DNA of 64,000 nucleotides, taken from positions 62,001 to 126,000 of the forward strand of contig NZ_MEEX01000008.1 of NCBI RefSeq assembly GCF_001724605.1, read 5' to 3'. Made by a program: the position numbers and the translations under genes. Positions within the stretch are counted from its first letter, which is position 1; every line of letters starts with the position of its first letter. Shown one piece after another: positions 17,870 to 26,357 of this stretch. The notes beneath the pieces were generated by a model that worked only from the letters and a program-made list of their open reading frames with translations, was not told where the DNA came from and ran no database searches. This DNA comes from Phenylobacterium sp. SCN 70-31. GTDB taxonomy: Bacteria > Pseudomonadota > Alphaproteobacteria > Caulobacterales > Caulobacteraceae.

Positions 17870-19879
17870 CTACGCCGCCTCGGCCCAGCCGGCGTAAGCC
17901 TCGGCGCGCCCGCGGGCCTCGGCCCGATAGACGGGGACGGGCCGCCGTAGCAGGCGTTCGATCTCCAGGCGGGCGGCCGCCTCGCCGTCGTACTGCGATC
18001 GAAGCGTCGTAGCCCGGCTCACCACGCCGGGGACGTGATGCTCTTCCGGAGTGACCAGGAGGCCCAGCGCGCGGAAGCCGCGGCCCAGGTCGCCGCGGGC
18101 CAGCAGCAGCGATAGCGGGGCCGACAGGAACAGGCCCAGAGACACGGGGCTGGTCCACCAGAAGATCGCCGGGTCGAGCAGCCAGGCGATGCCGGCGCCC
18201 GCCAGCCCGATCAGCACGTGTCCCCGGTGCGAGCGCCACGCCTCGCGGCGGGAAAGCCGCCCGGCGTCGCGCTGCTGGACGTTCCAGCCCGAGTCGCGGC
18301 CCAGGAGCACCTCGGCCACCGCGACGCTCTGCATCAGCATCAGGACCGGGGCGACCAGGGCGCTGAGCACGGTTTCCAGGACGATCCCGGTCCACAGTCT
18401 GGCGACGCCCCCGGCGCCGCGCACGCGCCGCTGGCGCATGGCCAGGATCCCGGCGAACAGCTTGGGCGTGATCAGCAGCGCGATGGTGACCGCGAACAGC
18501 CAGACGGCGGCCTGGCCGTGGAGCCGCAGAGGCTCGCCCGCCTGGCCCAGCCAGGCGGTGGCGCCGAACGCCAGCAGCAGCAGCCAGAGCGGCGAGGTCA
18601 CATAGGAGAGGACGCCGCGGGCCATGTGCAGCCGGTTCACCCAGTGCAGGCCGGCGGCGCCGAGGACGCCGAGGTGCTGGAGGTTGCCCTGACACCAGCG
18701 CCGGTCTCGGCGGGCCATGTCGACGATGGTGGGCGGGGCCTCCTCGTAGCTGCCGTCGAGGTCGGTGGTCAGCCGCACCGACCAGCCGCCGCGCCGCAGC
18801 AGAGCCGCTTCCACGAAATCGTGGCTGAGGATGTGGCCGCCGAACGGACGTCGGCCCCGCAGGTGCGGCAGCCCCGCGCACGCCGCGAAGGCGCGCACCC
18901 GGACGATGGCGTTGTGGCCCCAGTAGTTGCCCTCGGCGCCCGACCACCAGTCCTGGCCGGCGGCCAGCATGACGCCGTATGCGCTGGCCGCGAACTGCTG
19001 AAGGCGGGCGAACAGGGTCTCGGCGCCGACCAGGGTGGGCGCGGTCTGGAGCAGGCCCAGCTTCGGGTCGGCTTCCATCGCCGCGGTCAGGCGTACGATG
19101 GTCTCCGCGCTCATCAGACTGTCCGCGTCGAGGACGATCATCGATTCGTAAGCGCCGCCGTGCTGCGTCACCCAGTCGGCGACGTTGCCGGCCTTGCGGT
19201 CGGTGTTCTTCGGCCGCCGACGGTAATAGAGGCCGCCATCGCCGCCCGGCTGGACGCTGAGGCGCGTCCTCAGTCGCAAGAGGCCGACGGCCTCGGCCCG
19301 GGCGATGCCGTCGTCGCGCGTGTCGCTGAGCAGGAAGATGTCGTACAGCTCGGCGACGCCCAATCGCGCGAGATCCTCGCGGATCGCCTGCACCGCGGCC
19401 AGAACCCGGCCAGGGTCCTCGTTGTAGGTGGGCATCAGCAGCGCCGTGCGCGTGAAGATCACCGGCCGGGGGCCGTTCCCGCCGGGTCGTGGCCCAGCCC
19501 AGGAGACCATGAAGCCGGCGGCGGCGCTGACGAAGCCGAACGCCGTCCAGGCGAAGAGTACGACGAAGAGGAGGAACGCCGCCACGTCCAGGGGCGAGAT
19601 CCCGCCGGCCGAAAGCAGATCGGCCATGACGGCGGCCGCGCCCAGGGTCAGCGCGCCGACCGCGCCCAGCAGCACGATGCGCCGGCCGCGCGTCTCCATC
19701 AGCGGCGCCAGCCGGCCGCCGCCGTCCGTCAGGTCCTGCACCGGCATCGGGAGGGGCGCCGGCTCGGGCATGGAGCGGAAGAAGGGTTCGGGCCTGGGTG
19801 GATCGACGGCCCGCGGCTCGGGAAACCGGGGTGCGCGGATCCGCGCGGATCGGGGCTCTCGCCGGGTTACGCTATCCAT
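17870..19879 (-). CDS. opgH: Glucans biosynthesis glucosyltransferase H
   Basis: OpgH polymerises the beta-1,2-glucan backbone of osmoregulated periplasmic glucans at the inner membrane from UDP-glucose. From the ATG at 19879 the protein has 669 residues. After a proline/arginine-rich N-terminus come two membrane helices near residue 70-130, then the family 2 glycosyltransferase domain with VLDADSLMSAE and DRRWCQGNLQHL (the catalytic QxxRW-like region), and several C-terminal membrane helices. The start overlaps the end of opgG by 13 bases, so both are expressed together. The open frame extends upstream inside opgG and is ignored. Confidence 0.93.
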   Translation of the reverse strand: MDSVTRREPRSARIRAPRFPEPRAVDPPRPEPFFRSMPEPAPLPMPVQDLTDGGGRLAPLMETRGRRIVLLGAVGALTLGAAAVMADLLSAGGISPLDVAAFLLFVVLFAWTAFGFVSAAAGFMVSWAGPRPGGNGPRPVIFTRTALLMPTYNEDPGRVLAAVQAIREDLARLGVAELYDIFLLSDTRDDGIARAEAVGLLRLRTRLSVQPGGDGGLYYRRRPKNTDRKAGNVADWVTQHGGAYESMIVLDADSLMSAETIVRLTAAMEADPKLGLLQTAPTLVGAETLFARLQQFAASAYGVMLAAGQDWWSGAEGNYWGHNAIVRVRAFAACAGLPHLRGRRPFGGHILSHDFVEAALLRRGGWSVRLTTDLDGSYEEAPPTIVDMARRDRRWCQGNLQHLGVLGAAGLHWVNRLHMARGVLSYVTSPLWLLLLAFGATAWLGQAGEPLRLHGQAAVWLFAVTIALLITPKLFAGILAMRQRRVRGAGGVARLWTGIVLETVLSALVAPVLMLMQSVAVAEVLLGRDSGWNVQQRDAGRLSRREAWRSHRGHVLIGLAGAGIAWLLDPAIFWWTSPVSLGLFLSAPLSLLLARGDLGRGFRALGLLVTPEEHHVPGVVSRATTLRSQYDGEAAARLEIERLLRRPVPVYRAEARGRAEAYAGWAEAA

Positions 19880-21366
19880 CGATACAACCACGCTTCGGAT
19901 ACTGGGGCCCCACCCCGGACTAGACCGACGCGCAGGTCGCTGGCGACGGCTGTTCCCGGATCGAAGGCGAAACTGACGCGGGCGCCACCGGTCTGGGCAT
20001 TCGGCTGCACCGTCTCGAGGCGGGCGGTCCCGGCCGAGGCCGAGACTTGAGCGGAAAGGTCGTCGCCGCCCGCCGGCCCGAATTCGACGATGAAGCGGCG
20101 TTCGCGCGGCGTGTGTCCGTGGCCCGAGCGCCAGGCGAGGGCGCGGGCCAGCCGGCTGGGCGCTTCGGGGTGGGCGGCCCAGGTCAGGCGATAGCGGAAC
20201 CGGTGCTCGCGGCCCGCGGCCAGCGGCTGGGCCGGGCGCCACATGGCGACGACGTTGTCCTCGGCCTCGCTGCGGGCCCCCAGCTCCACCAGGCGCACGG
20301 CGCCGGGCGGGAAGCCCTCCAGCGGTTCGACCCAGGCGCCCGGGCGCTGGTGATAGAGGGCCTCCAGGTCCTGATAGGCCGCGAAGTCGCGCTGGCGCTG
20401 GAGCAGGCCGAAGGCGCGCGGGGGACCGGGATCGAGGTCGCGGATGCGGGTGGCCGGCGTGTGAACCAGGGGCCGCCAGACCGGCGGGCTCCGCTTGTCG
20501 TCGGTGAGCAGGCCGTCGCTGTCGTGGACCTGCGGCCGGAAGTCGTCGTAGCGCCGCGGCTGTTCGGGCCCGAACAGGTACATGCTGGTCAGGGGGGCGA
20601 GGCCCGCGGACGCCAAGGGGCGGCGGGGGAACAGGCTGACCTCGATCTCCATGACCGTGGCCGCGCCCGATGCGATCTCGAACCGGTAGGCGCCGGCCAC
20701 GGACGGGCTGTCGAGCAGGGCGTGGACGACGATCGCGCGCGCGCCACGCGCCGGCCGCTCGATCCAGAAGGCCCGGAAGGCGGGGAACTCTTCCCCCGGC
20801 TCGCCGGCGCCCAGGGCCAGGCCGCGGGCCGAAAGGCCGTAGCCTACGCCTCGGGCCACGGCGCGGAAGTAGCTGGCGCCCAGGAAGGCGGCGACCTCGT
20901 CATAGCGTCCGCGCACGTCGAGCGGGGCATGGATACGGAACCCGGCGAAACCGAGATCCGAGGGCAGGGGGCCGGGCTTCTGCAGCCCGTAACTGAACTG
21001 CTCCGCCCTGTACGGGATCGGCTGGACGGCGCGGCCGTCGACCTCGAACAGCTCCACGGGGTCCCGGAACAGGCCGCCGCGGTGGAACATCTGGAGCTGG
21101 AACGGCAGCCGCTCGCGGCCCCAGATCGCCTGATCGGGCCGGTATCGCAGGTCGCGATAGGCGTCGTAGCCCAGGGCGGCGAGCGTTGGGGGCAGCGGCG
21201 AGGCCGGGGGCCTGTAGGGCGCGGCCGCCAGCCGTCGCGCCCGCTCGCGGACGTCGTCGTCCGCCACGCCCGGGCGGGCCAATGCCGCGGTCAAGACCGC
21301 GACGGGCGCCAGGGCCACGAGGTCGCGGCGACGAAAACTCCGCGTCGCCGCGGCGCGATGGGGCAT
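19867..21366 (-). CDS. opgG: Periplasmic glucan biosynthesis protein OpgG/OpgD family
   Basis: The 499-residue exported protein acts with OpgH in building periplasmic glucans. The N-terminus RSFRRRDLVALAPVAVL is a twin-arginine-type signal, which is characteristic of the OpgD (Tat-exported) branch; a cleavage site is likely after about residue 36. The mature part shows YDAYRDLRYRPDQAIWG, GYGLSARGLALG and FPAFRAFWIERP, typical of the MdoG domain. Placement directly before opgH is the conserved arrangement. I cannot separate G from D by sequence alone. Confidence 0.9.
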   Translation of the reverse strand: MPHRAAATRSFRRRDLVALAPVAVLTAALARPGVADDDVRERARRLAAAPYRPPASPLPPTLAALGYDAYRDLRYRPDQAIWGRERLPFQLQMFHRGGLFRDPVELFEVDGRAVQPIPYRAEQFSYGLQKPGPLPSDLGFAGFRIHAPLDVRGRYDEVAAFLGASYFRAVARGVGYGLSARGLALGAGEPGEEFPAFRAFWIERPARGARAIVVHALLDSPSVAGAYRFEIASGAATVMEIEVSLFPRRPLASAGLAPLTSMYLFGPEQPRRYDDFRPQVHDSDGLLTDDKRSPPVWRPLVHTPATRIRDLDPGPPRAFGLLQRQRDFAAYQDLEALYHQRPGAWVEPLEGFPPGAVRLVELGARSEAEDNVVAMWRPAQPLAAGREHRFRYRLTWAAHPEAPSRLARALAWRSGHGHTPRERRFIVEFGPAGGDDLSAQVSASAGTARLETVQPNAQTGGARVSFAFDPGTAVASDLRVGLVRGGAPVSEAWLYRWIA

Positions 21367-21410
21367 GTCGTCCTTAGCGGGGTGGGTTCACTTTGGTTCC
21401 GATGCACGAT

Positions 21411-21431
21411 GGCCACGGCGAAATCGTGGCC
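21411..21431. repeat. Hairpin between rsm22-like gene and opgG
   Basis: GGCCACG (21411-21417) pairs with CGTGGCC (21425-21431) around a 7-base loop. There is no T-run. It may partly separate transcription of acs/rsm22 from opgGH. Confidence 0.4.
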
Positions 21432-21450
21432 TCTGCCGCAGGGCGTGGAC

Positions 21451-22422
21451 CTACAGCGCGTCGCCCCAGTCCAGACGGCGGGCGACGGCATGGGCGGCCT
21501 TGTCGCGCCGCGGCACGAAGCGCCGCTCCAGGCCGTCTGGCGTACAGAGCTTGAGGTCGATGCCCGGCTTGCCGGCGCGGGGTTGGGCCAGGACGCGGGC
21601 CGGGGCGGGTCCTCCGGCGACTCCCGGCCGGGCGGCCACGAGGTAGGCGTAGGGTTCGTCCTCGAACGGCGCGTCGACGCCCTTGGCCGCCTTGTGGTCG
21701 CGCGATCGGGGCAGGCGGACGGCGAAGTGGCACCAGTCCGGGGCCGCCAGGGGACAGGGCGCGGCGTGGGCGCAGGGGGCCAGCAGGTTCGCGCCGCGCG
21801 CCAGCAGGGCGTCGCGGGCGGCGAGGATGCGGGCGTAGCCGGCGGGCGTACCCGGCTCGGCCAGGACCAGCAGCCCGAGGGTGGCGTCCCACAGCCGGTC
21901 GATCACCTGGAGCTGCTGTGCGGGTGCGACCTCGGCCAACGCGTAGCTCGCCAGCACCAGGTCGGCCGCGGACAGGGCGGTCGCGGATGGGGCGGTCGCG
22001 CCCAGGTCGCCGCGGGTGATCCGGGCCTCGAAGGTTCCCGCCGACAGGCGTTGCGCCAGGTCGAGGAAGGGTGTGCTGGCGTCCAGCCAGTCGACGCGGG
22101 CGATCGACGGCCAGACCTCGCGCGCCGCCCAGGTTCCACCGCCCGGTCCGCAGCCGGCGTCCAGAAGCGAGGCGGGGGCGAACCCCGGCGCGCGGGCCTG
22201 CGCCTCCCCGAAGGCCGCGGCGCAGGCGGCGAAGGTGGCGGGCAGCCGGGTCAGCGCATAGGCCAGGGCGTCGTCCCGGCCCCGAATGACCCCGGCCGAA
22301 CCCCGACCGGACCGATAGGCCCGGCTGGTGGCCGCCGCGCGCCCGGCCAAGTCCCGTCGGGACACGCCGGTCAGCTCGCGCTCGAGCGCGACGCGCAGGC
22401 CGGGCGGCAGCTCGGAGGCCAT
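21451..22422 (-). CDS. Rsm22-like small ribosomal subunit methyltransferase family protein
   Basis: The 323-residue protein has a SAM-type motif ASLLDAGCGPGGGTWAA near residue 86, SAADLVLASYALAEV near residue 150, and a cysteine-rich segment CAHAAPCPLAAPDWCHF near residue 230. These are the hallmarks of the Rsm22 family, whose mitochondrial members act in small-subunit assembly and may bind an iron-sulphur cluster. The bacterial substrate is unknown. The gene starts four bases after the acs stop codon, so it is probably in one transcript with acs; the functional link is unclear. Confidence 0.85.
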   Translation of the reverse strand: MASELPPGLRVALERELTGVSRRDLAGRAAATSRAYRSGRGSAGVIRGRDDALAYALTRLPATFAACAAAFGEAQARAPGFAPASLLDAGCGPGGGTWAAREVWPSIARVDWLDASTPFLDLAQRLSAGTFEARITRGDLGATAPSATALSAADLVLASYALAEVAPAQQLQVIDRLWDATLGLLVLAEPGTPAGYARILAARDALLARGANLLAPCAHAAPCPLAAPDWCHFAVRLPRSRDHKAAKGVDAPFEDEPYAYLVAARPGVAGGPAPARVLAQPRAGKPGIDLKLCTPDGLERRFVPRRDKAAHAVARRLDWGDAL

Positions 22423-22426
22423 CGCC

Positions 22427-24766
22427 TCAGGCCAGGGCTTCGGCCCGCAGCTCGGCCAGGCGCGCCGCGACCGCAGTGTCGGCCAGGCCCGAGACGTCGC
22501 CGGGGTCGCCGGTCTCGGCGATGCGCCGCAGGACCGGCCGCAGAACCTCGCCGGAGCGGGTCCGGGGCAAGGGGCCGAAGATGATGTGGGCCGGAACCGC
22601 TTCCTCGCCCGCCTCGCGCCGCATCCAGCCCTTCAGATCGGCGCCGAGGACGTCCGACGCCATGATCTGCGGATCGGGATCGACAAAGGCCCACAACGTC
22701 TCGCCCCGGCCGCCGGGCGCGTCGACGGCCACGATCGCGGCCTCGGCCACGGCGTCGTGGCCGCCCAGAGTCTCCTGGAGCGCCAGGCACGACAGGCGCT
22801 TGCCGTTGATGTGGACCTCGTCGTCGCCGCGCCCGGCGCGGTTCTTGACGAGGTCGTCCACGACGGCGGGTTCGGCGAGGGTGGAAGTGTCGCCGAGGTT
22901 GCCCAGGTCGTCCTCGGCGATCTTGCGCAGGATGCGGCGCATGATCTTGCCCGAGCGGGTCTTGGGCAGGCCGGGCGCGAACTGGATGACGTCGGGGGCG
23001 GCGAAGGGGCCGATCTCGTGGCGGACGTGGCCGCGCAGGTCGGCCAGCAGCGCCTCGGTGGGGTCGATCCCCACCTTGAGGGTGACGTAGCAGTAGATGC
23101 CCTGGCCCTTGATGTCGTGCGGATAGCCCACCACTGCGGCCTCCGCGACGGCGGTATGGCCCACGAGGGCGCTCTCGATCTCGGCGGTGCCCAGGCGGTG
23201 GCCCGACACGTTGATCACGTCGTCCACGCGGCCGGTGATCCAGTAGTAGCCGTCTTCGTCGCGGCGGGCGCCGTCGCCGGTGAAGTACTTGCCGGGATAG
23301 GTCGAGAAGTAGGTGTCGATGAAGCGCTGGTGGTCGCCGTAGACCGTGCGCATCTGGCCGGGCCAGGAGTCGGTGAGGCACAGGTTGCCGCTGACGGCGC
23401 CCTCCAGCACCTGGCCCTCGGCGTCCACGAGCTGAGGCTTCACGCCGGGCAGAGGGAGGGCGCAGGAGCCGGGCTTCAGCGCGTGCGCGCCGGGCAGCGG
23501 CGTCATCAGGCAGGCGCCGGTCTCGGTCTGCCACCAGGTGTCGATGATGGGGCAGCGGCCCTCGCCCACCACGCGATGGTACCAGAGCCAGGCCTCGGGA
23601 TTGATCGGCTCGCCCACCGTGCCCAACAGGCGGATGGACTTGCGGCTGGTGCGCTTCACCGGCTCGTCGCCCTCGCGCATCAGGGCCCGGAGCGCCGTGG
23701 GCGCGGTGTAGAAGATGCTGACGTTGTGCTTGTCGCAGACCTCCCAGAACCGCGAGTGGTTCGGGTAGTTGGGCACGCCCTCGAACATGAGCGACGTCGC
23801 GCCATTGGCCAGCGGGCCGTAGACCACATAGCTGTGGCCGGTGACCCAACCCACGTCGGCGGTGCACCAGAACACCTCGCCGGGTCGGTAGTCGAAGATC
23901 ACCTCGTGGGTCCACGACGCCCAGGCCAGGTAGCCGCCGGTGGTGTGCAGCACGCCCTTGGGCTTACCGGTCGAGCCCGAGGTGTAGAGGATGAACAGCG
24001 GGTCCTCTGCGCCCATCGGCTCGGCGGGGCAGTCGTCCGAGACGGTGGTCTTGAGATCCGAGAAGAATTCGTCGCGGCCGGCGGCCATGGGCACATCGGC
24101 GCGGGTGCGGCGCACCACGATCACGCTCTCGACGCCGGGGCAGCTCTTCAGCGCCTCGTCCACATTGAGCTTCAGCGGCACGACCTTGCCGCCGCGCAGG
24201 CCCTCGTCGGCGGTGATCACCATCTTGGAGTCGCAGTCCAGGATGCGGCCGGCCAGACTGTCGGGCGAGAAGCCGCCGAAGACCACCGAGTGGATCGCCC
24301 CGATCCGGGCGCAGGCCAGCATCGAGGCCGCCGCCGCCGGGATCATCGGCAGGTAGATGGTGACCCGGTCGCCTTTCTTCACGCCCTTGGCCTTCAGCAC
24401 GTTGGCCCAGCGGCAGACCTCGGCGTGGAGCTGGCGGTAGGTGAGCGCATCGTAGCTCTTCCCGTCGTCGCTCTCCCAGATGATCGCGGTCTGGTCGCCC
24501 CGTTCGGCCAGGTGCCGGTCTAGGCAGTTGGCGGCCACGTTCAGCACGCCGTCCGCGTACCAGTCGATGTGGAAATCCGTCTTGTCGAAGCTGACGTCCT
24601 TCACCTGGGTGAAGGGCTCGATCCAGTCCAGCCGCCGGCCCACCTCGGTCCACCAGCCCTCGGGATCGGCCTCGACGCGCGCTACGGCCGCCGCATAGGC
24701 CTCGGCGTTCATGTGGGCTGTCTTCGCCCATTCCGCGGGAACCGGAAAAACTTCGCCGTCCGACAC
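22427..24766 (-). CDS. acs: Acetyl-CoA synthetase with an extra, degenerate C-terminal ANL domain
   Basis: Acs activates acetate through acetyl-AMP to acetyl-CoA. The GTG start follows an excellent GGGAGG site and gives 779 residues; canonical Acs has about 650. Residues 1-646 are a full Acs: [42 protein letters not shown] and [11 protein letters not shown] with the catalytic, acetylatable lysine near 607. Residues 647-779 repeat the C-terminal domain: [18 protein letters not shown] matches [18 protein letters not shown], and [18 protein letters not shown] matches [18 protein letters not shown], but the catalytic lysine is glutamate (near 740). The second domain is therefore probably non-catalytic. 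The long open frame upstream of the GTG is antisense to the lipoprotein gene and rejected. Confidence 0.93.
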   Translation of the reverse strand: MSDGEVFPVPAEWAKTAHMNAEAYAAAVARVEADPEGWWTEVGRRLDWIEPFTQVKDVSFDKTDFHIDWYADGVLNVAANCLDRHLAERGDQTAIIWESDDGKSYDALTYRQLHAEVCRWANVLKAKGVKKGDRVTIYLPMIPAAAASMLACARIGAIHSVVFGGFSPDSLAGRILDCDSKMVITADEGLRGGKVVPLKLNVDEALKSCPGVESVIVVRRTRADVPMAAGRDEFFSDLKTTVSDDCPAEPMGAEDPLFILYTSGSTGKPKGVLHTTGGYLAWASWTHEVIFDYRPGEVFWCTADVGWVTGHSYVVYGPLANGATSLMFEGVPNYPNHSRFWEVCDKHNVSIFYTAPTALRALMREGDEPVKRTSRKSIRLLGTVGEPINPEAWLWYHRVVGEGRCPIIDTWWQTETGACLMTPLPGAHALKPGSCALPLPGVKPQLVDAEGQVLEGAVSGNLCLTDSWPGQMRTVYGDHQRFIDTYFSTYPGKYFTGDGARRDEDGYYWITGRVDDVINVSGHRLGTAEIESALVGHTAVAEAAVVGYPHDIKGQGIYCYVTLKVGIDPTEALLADLRGHVRHEIGPFAAPDVIQFAPGLPKTRSGKIMRRILRKIAEDDLGNLGDTSTLAEPAVVDDLVKNRAGRGDDEVHINGKRLSCLALQETLGGHDAVAEAAIVAVDAPGGRGETLWAFVDPDPQIMASDVLGADLKGWMRREAGEEAVPAHIIFGPLPRTRSGEVLRPVLRRIAETGDPGDVSGLADTAVAARLAELRAEALA

Positions 24767-24877
24767 TGGTCGCCTCCCGATGAATTTCCCTGACGCAGTA
24801 GGGCGATAGCGTGGCGTGTGCAACACGTGGCGACATGCGCCCTTGATGCGACTCACGGGGGAGAAGACCTTCCCGTC

Positions 24878-25363
24878 ATGCTGCGATTCGCCACTGTCCT
24901 GCTCGTCGCCGCCGTCGGCCTCAACGGCTGTGGGGCGGCTGCGCCGCGCGGCGCCATCGAGAGCGCCAGCCGGCTGCTGGCCGCCGCGCTGAACGGTGAC
25001 CGCGCGGCCTTCGAGGCCCAGATCGACCGGGCGGCGGTGCGGGAGGACGTCCGCCGGCAGATGGCTGCGGTGGCCAAGGCGACCGTGCTGGACGTGGATG
25101 GCGGGCCGTCCGAATTCGCGCTCGACCGCATGATCAGCCCCGAGAAGGTGCGGGTGGTCGATCGCCTCGGCGCGGCCGTGACCTCGGCCCCCACGCCGCA
25201 GCAGGTGGCGCCTCTGATGCGCCGGGTCGACGAGAGTCGCGCGTGCCTCAAGGACTCCACGGCCGACGGGGACTGTCTGCTGACCTTCGCCAAGGGACGG
25301 GATCACTGGCGGCTCGTGGGCATGAGGGCGATGGATCTCACCGTCCAGGTCGACGGCGACTGA
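24878..25363 (+). CDS. Putative lipoprotein of unknown function
   Basis: From the ATG at 24878 (preceded by GGGGGAGA) the protein has 161 residues. The start [18 protein letters not shown] is a lipoprotein signal with a lipobox-like LNGC and cysteine at residue 18. The mature part has an alpha-helical [24 protein letters not shown] segment that weakly resembles DUF2939 proteins, and two further cysteines near the C-terminus (ACLKDS, GDCLLTF) that could form a disulphide. It diverges from acs. I cannot name a function. Confidence 0.7.
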   Translation: MLRFATVLLVAAVGLNGCGAAAPRGAIESASRLLAAALNGDRAAFEAQIDRAAVREDVRRQMAAVAKATVLDVDGGPSEFALDRMISPEKVRVVDRLGAAVTSAPTPQQVAPLMRRVDESRACLKDSTADGDCLLTFAKGRDHWRLVGMRAMDLTVQVDGD

Positions 25364-25494
25364 TCAAGGCGGAATTCTCAGGGCTTCCGCATCGGCCCGT
25401 CTGTCCGTCAGTTTCGAACTTATCGTAGATCGCCGACGGCTTTATGCAGGGGAGGGCCGAAATGGCGCCCCTTCAGCATCAAGGACACGCCCGC

Positions 25495-26244
25495 ATGCTG
25501 CTTCACCTGTCCACCTGGGCCGAGATCGAAGGCTATCTGGCCCGCTCCAAGACGGTCGTCGTCCCCATCGGGTCGAACGAGCAGCATGGGCCGACGGGTC
25601 TTCTGGGCACCGACTGGCTCTGCCCCGAGATCATCGCCCACGAGGCGCAGAAATCCGGCGACATCCTGGTGGCTCCCACCTTCAACATCGGCATGGCCCA
25701 GCACCACCTGGACTTCCCGGGCACCATCGCGCTCCGGCCGTCCACCTTCATGCTGGCGATCGGCGACTGGTGCCGCAGCCTGGGCCACGCCGGCTTCGAG
25801 AAGCTGTTCTTCCTGAACGGCCACGGCGGCAACGTGGCGACCATCGAGGCGGCGTTCTCCGAGCTTTACGCCGAGGCCAGCTATGCAGGCCGTCCGCGCG
25901 GTTTCGCCTGCAAGCTCAAGAACTGGTGGGATCTGAAGGGCGTGACCGCGCTCGCCAACCAGCAGTTCCCGGTGGGTCACGGCAGCCACGCCACACCTTC
26001 CGAGATTGCGGTGACCCAATGGGCGTATCCCGACGCGATCAAGTCGGCCAACTACGCTCCTCAGATCGCGCCCACAGGCCCGATCCGCGAGGCGCGGGAC
26101 TTCCGCGCCCGCTACGCCGACGGCCGGATGGGATCGGACCCCGCCCTGGCGACGCCCGAAAAGGGCGGCGAGCTGGTCAGGACGGCCGCCGCCGCCCTGC
26201 TAGAGGAGGTGGCCGCGTTCGACCGCGAGCGCGCGCCCGCCTGA
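25495..26244 (+). CDS. Creatininase family amidohydrolase
   Basis: The creatininase family contains metal-dependent amidohydrolases acting on cyclic amides. This 249-residue protein has VPIGSNEQHGPTGLLGTD near residue 25 (E and H metal ligands), FFLNGHGGN near residue 105 with the catalytic histidine, and HGSHATPSEIA near residue 165 (metal-ligand region). The ATG at 25495 fits homologues that begin MLLHL; an in-frame ATG at 25462 with a strong GGGGAGGG site would add 11 residues. The real substrate is unknown. It converges on infB. Confidence 0.87.
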   Translation: MLLHLSTWAEIEGYLARSKTVVVPIGSNEQHGPTGLLGTDWLCPEIIAHEAQKSGDILVAPTFNIGMAQHHLDFPGTIALRPSTFMLAIGDWCRSLGHAGFEKLFFLNGHGGNVATIEAAFSELYAEASYAGRPRGFACKLKNWWDLKGVTALANQQFPVGHGSHATPSEIAVTQWAYPDAIKSANYAPQIAPTGPIREARDFRARYADGRMGSDPALATPEKGGELVRTAAAALLEEVAAFDRERAPA

Positions 26245-26273
26245 GCAAGAACCGGGCTGAGCAAGAACCGGGC
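26242..26273. repeat. Tandem 16-bp duplication at the creatininase stop codon
   Basis: The 16-mer TGAGCAAGAACCGGGC occurs twice back to back, at 26242-26257 and 26258-26273, and is followed by TGA, the start of a third copy. The first copy contains the gene's stop codon. It looks like a recent slippage or duplication event. Confidence 0.9.
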
Positions 26274-26306
26274 TGAAGACGAACGCCCCGGCGCGCCACA
26301 ATGGTT

Positions 26307-26345
26307 CGCCAGCCCGATTTCGGCTTCGCCGAAACCGCGCTGGCG
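26307..26345. repeat. Two-part hairpin between convergent genes
   Basis: An outer stem CGCCAGC (26307-26313) / GCTGGCG (26339-26345) encloses an inner stem TTTCGGC (26318-26324) / GCCGAAA (26328-26334) with a 3-base loop. It sits between the creatininase gene and infB stop codons and may act as a bidirectional terminator, although there is no T-run. Confidence 0.6.
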
Positions 26346-26357
26346 GCCAGTTGGGCG

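Noticed and set aside
17658..17897. 79-residue plus-strand frame after parB
   Set aside because: It starts across the parB stop, covers the inverted repeat and overlaps the opgH 3' end, with no domain features.
24767..25306. N-terminal extension of acs in the same frame
   Set aside because: It is antisense to the lipoprotein gene, has no family similarity, and a GTG with an excellent ribosome-binding site gives the normal Acs start.
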